From Betaproteobacteria bacterium (lineage in GTDB: Bacteria > Pseudomonadota > Gammaproteobacteria > Burkholderiales > Rhodocyclaceae), in contig JACRAR010000046.1 of assembly GCA_016234745.1 (NCBI GenBank), positions 1 through 64,000 of the forward strand: a stretch of 64,000 nucleotides of DNA, in the 5' to 3' direction. The notes beneath the pieces were generated by a model. It searched no databases. It was not told where the DNA came from and saw only the letters and a list, made by a program, of their open reading frames with translations. Every line of letters starts with the position of its first letter. Position 1 is the first letter of the stretch. The position numbers were made by a program, and so were the translations under genes. Of the stretch, positions 61,989 through 64,000 are shown in pieces.

Positions 61989-64000
61989 ATGAGTTTCAGT
62001 GTAGGCATCGATATCGGCGGAACCTTCACCGATTTCTGCGGCATTGCCGAGGATGGCACCCTGACCACCTGCAAGACGCCGACCACCCATTACGACCTGT
62101 CGGTCGGCTTCATGCGCGGCATTCGCGACCTGGCCAAGCGCACCGGCCTGCAAACCCGGGATTACCTGGCCCAGGTCGAGGCGCTGCGCTATTCCACGAC
62201 AGTCGGCACCAATGCGCTGATCGAGCGCACCGGCCCCAAGCTCGGGCTGATCACCACGGCCGGTTTCGAGGACACGATCTTCATCGGCCGCTCGCGCAGC
62301 TGGGCGGACGGTCTGCCGACGCACCTGGCGCAGGACATGGCGCGCATTGCCAAGCCGCAACCGCTGATCTCGCCCGACATGGTGATGGGCGTGCGCGAAC
62401 GCATCGACTACAGCGGCCGGGTCATCTGCCCGCTGTCGCGCGCGGATGTGCTGGCACAGTTGCAGAAACTGGTTGATCGCGGCGCCATGGGCTTCGTCGT
62501 GAGCCTGCTGTGGTCTTTCGTCAATCCGGAACACGAGCGCATGATCAAGCGCATCATCGAGGAAGAGTATCCGGAAGATTATCTCGGTGCCATGCCCGTC
62601 ACGCTTTCCAGCGAAGTCTCACCCAAGCAGGGGGAGTACACGCGCACCATGACCTCGGTGGTCAACGCCTACATCCATGGCCTGATGGCCGACGAGCTGA
62701 CGCGCCTCGGCAACGAGTTGCGCGACGAAGGCTATCAACGGCCGCTGATCCTGGTGCATAACACCGGCGGCACCAAGAAAGTCTCGCGCACCAAGGCGGT
62801 GTTTACGCACAACGCCGGGCCGGTGGCGGGCATGTATGGCGCGACCGAACTGGGCAAGCTCACCGATTGTCCCAATATCGTGTTCACCGACATGGGCGGA
62901 ACGTCTTTCGACATCGGTGTGATTGCCGACGGCGTGTTGCGCGCCCACGACTTCATCCCGGTGATCGACCGCTGGCGCACCAATATTCCCGCCATTGAGG
63001 TCAAGTCGATCGGCGCCGGCGGCGGCTCAATCGCCTGGATCAATGAACTCATGCAGGATGCACTCGAAGTCGGCCCCCAATCGGCCGGCTCCATGCCGGG
63101 ACCGGCCTGCTACGACAAGGGCGGGCGCGAGCCGACCGTCACCGATGCCGACCTGGTGCTGGGCTATCTCAATCCGGACAATTATCTGGATGGAGAGATG
63201 CTGCTCGATGCCGATCTGAGCCACGCTGCCATCGAGGAAAAAATCGCCAGGCCGCTGGGCTTAGGCGTACTGGAAGCGGCCTATCGCATTCGCCGGCTGG
63301 TCGATGCGCGCATGGGCCACGAGGTGTTCAACGAAGTGGCACTCAAAGGGCATGATCCGCGCAAGTTCGTGGTGTATGCCTGCGGCGGCGCCGGGGCGAC
63401 CCATGCCTGCGGTTTCGCCCCTTACGTTGGTGCGCGTTCGGTGGTGGTGCCGGCGGTGGCGTCGATCTTCGGCGCCTTCGGCGCGTCCACCATGGAAATC
63501 CAGCAGGTGTGGGACATCTCGCGCACGCTCAAGCTGTTCCGCTGGGACAAGCAGGCTTACCTGGAGGATCTCGAGAGTTTCAACCAGGTGGTGCGCGAAC
63601 TCAGGGAACTGGCCGTGCGCGATCTGCAACTCGAGGGCTTCAGCGAGGACCGCATCAATTTCCGGCTTGAGCTCGACATGCGCTATGGCAGCCAGTATCA
63701 CCTGACCAAGATCGAGCTGCCGGGTCTGTTCCTCAACAATACCGACGATGTGAAGGCCTTGTGCGAACTTTTTACCCGGCGCTATTCGGAAATCTATTCG
63801 CCTGAAGCCGCTTTCCCGGTCGGCGGCATCAATGTCGAATGTTTTTATCTGGCAGCCGGCGTGCACAATCCGCGGCAGGAGTTCAAGCCGGTTGCTCTGT
63901 CGACAGCTGGTGTTTCCGCAGCGGCACGCCTCGAATCCCGTCCTGCCTGCTTCGATCCCGCTGCCGGAATGATGGATACCCCGGTGTATGACTGGCTGGA
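61989..64000 (+). CDS. Second HyuA-type carboxylase subunit (ApcC-like), truncated by window end
   Basis: At least 670 residues, running off the window. ATG 61989 follows AGGAGAACCTT. The N-terminus VGIDIGGTFTDFCGIAEDG, with YSTTVGTNALIERTGPKLGL, NTGGTKKVSRTKAVFTHNAG, FTDMGGTSFDIGVIADGVLR, SIGAGGGSIAWINELMQDAL and VYACGGAGATHACGF shows the HyuA/acetokinase-like fold twice. Its differences from the 58710 gene suggest a heteromeric enzyme. The carboxylating HyuB-type partner, if present, should follow beyond 64000. Confidence 0.9.
   Translation, partial: MSFSVGIDIGGTFTDFCGIAEDGTLTTCKTPTTHYDLSVGFMRGIRDLAKRTGLQTRDYLAQVEALRYSTTVGTNALIERTGPKLGLITTAGFEDTIFIGRSRSWADGLPTHLAQDMARIAKPQPLISPDMVMGVRERIDYSGRVICPLSRADVLAQLQKLVDRGAMGFVVSLLWSFVNPEHERMIKRIIEEEYPEDYLGAMPVTLSSEVSPKQGEYTRTMTSVVNAYIHGLMADELTRLGNELRDEGYQRPLILVHNTGGTKKVSRTKAVFTHNAGPVAGMYGATELGKLTDCPNIVFTDMGGTSFDIGVIADGVLRAHDFIPVIDRWRTNIPAIEVKSIGAGGGSIAWINELMQDALEVGPQSAGSMPGPACYDKGGREPTVTDADLVLGYLNPDNYLDGEMLLDADLSHAAIEEKIARPLGLGVLEAAYRIRRLVDARMGHEVFNEVALKGHDPRKFVVYACGGAGATHACGFAPYVGARSVVVPAVASIFGAFGASTMEIQQVWDISRTLKLFRWDKQAYLEDLESFNQVVRELRELAVRDLQLEGFSEDRINFRLELDMRYGSQYHLTKIELPGLFLNNTDDVKALCELFTRRYSEIYSPEAAFPVGGINVECFYLAAGVHNPRQEFKPVALSTAGVSAAARLESRPACFDPAAGMMDTPVYDWL

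Overview
The window looks like chromosomal DNA of a GC-rich betaproteobacterium, most likely from the Rhodocyclales / Sterolibacteriaceae / Nitrosomonadales range. This is inferred from gene content and order (glyA-nrdR-ribD, divergent pmbA/darP, recJ next to an rpfE-like gene, an acetophenone-carboxylase-like cluster); no database search was possible. Genes are dense, and many neighbours overlap by 4 nt (ATGA).

Layout. 0-4.2 kb: the tail of a GGDEF protein, a LapA-domain protein, then a minus-strand glyA-nrdR-ribD-membrane protein group with two unusual leader structures. 4.4-8.1 kb: a TRAP transporter of the aromatic/mannitol (FcbT-like) type, with membrane genes on + and the binding-protein gene on -, converging on one bidirectional terminator. 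8.2-12.2 kb: pmbA/tldE, darP, mogA and an M17 aminopeptidase. 12.2-17.2 kb: two lipoproteins and a secreted RCC1-repeat protein. 17.4-18.2 kb: thyA. 18.2-24.8 kb: a visibly more AT-rich surface-glycan block (GT2, GtrA, a large membrane protein, an AlgX-like SGNH protein, an MBOAT acyltransferase).

24.9-29.3 kb is the accessory part. A FabL-like SDR gene is followed by an orphan 3' end of hypE and about 3.5 kb of decayed mobile DNA: a RecB-like/IS66-like transposase relic, a truncated XRE domain, a ParDE-type toxin-antitoxin pair, the last residues of a tyrosine recombinase, a HicAB pair, and a 378-bp MITE-like element with long terminal inverted repeats and an apparent 8-bp target duplication. 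The intact hypE lies on the far side. The two hypE 3' ends are direct repeats bracketing the block, which suggests an integrative element that used the 3' end of hypE as its attachment site.

29.3-34.1 kb: hypE, hypD, hypC and hypF (NiFe-hydrogenase maturation), preceded by a GGDEF/EAL gene. 36.9-40.4 kb: a Tam-like methyltransferase, recJ and an rpfE-like gene. 40.6-44.7 kb: a small cytochrome c, a CDGSH protein, lolCD and a K+-channel/TrkA protein. 44.8-49.5 kb: comEC, a CorA-like transporter with an MgtE-N-like domain, and an alpha/beta hydrolase. 49.5-57.7 kb: a signalling block (PAS protein, Crp/Fnr regulator, CheB-CheR fusion, a GGDEF/EAL protein with a CxxCH haem motif, a chemoreceptor). 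58.0-64.0 kb: a TetR regulator and four genes resembling an ATP-dependent acetophenone/acetone carboxylase operon, the last cut by the window edge. With the FcbT-like transporter, this fits an organism that degrades aromatic compounds anaerobically.
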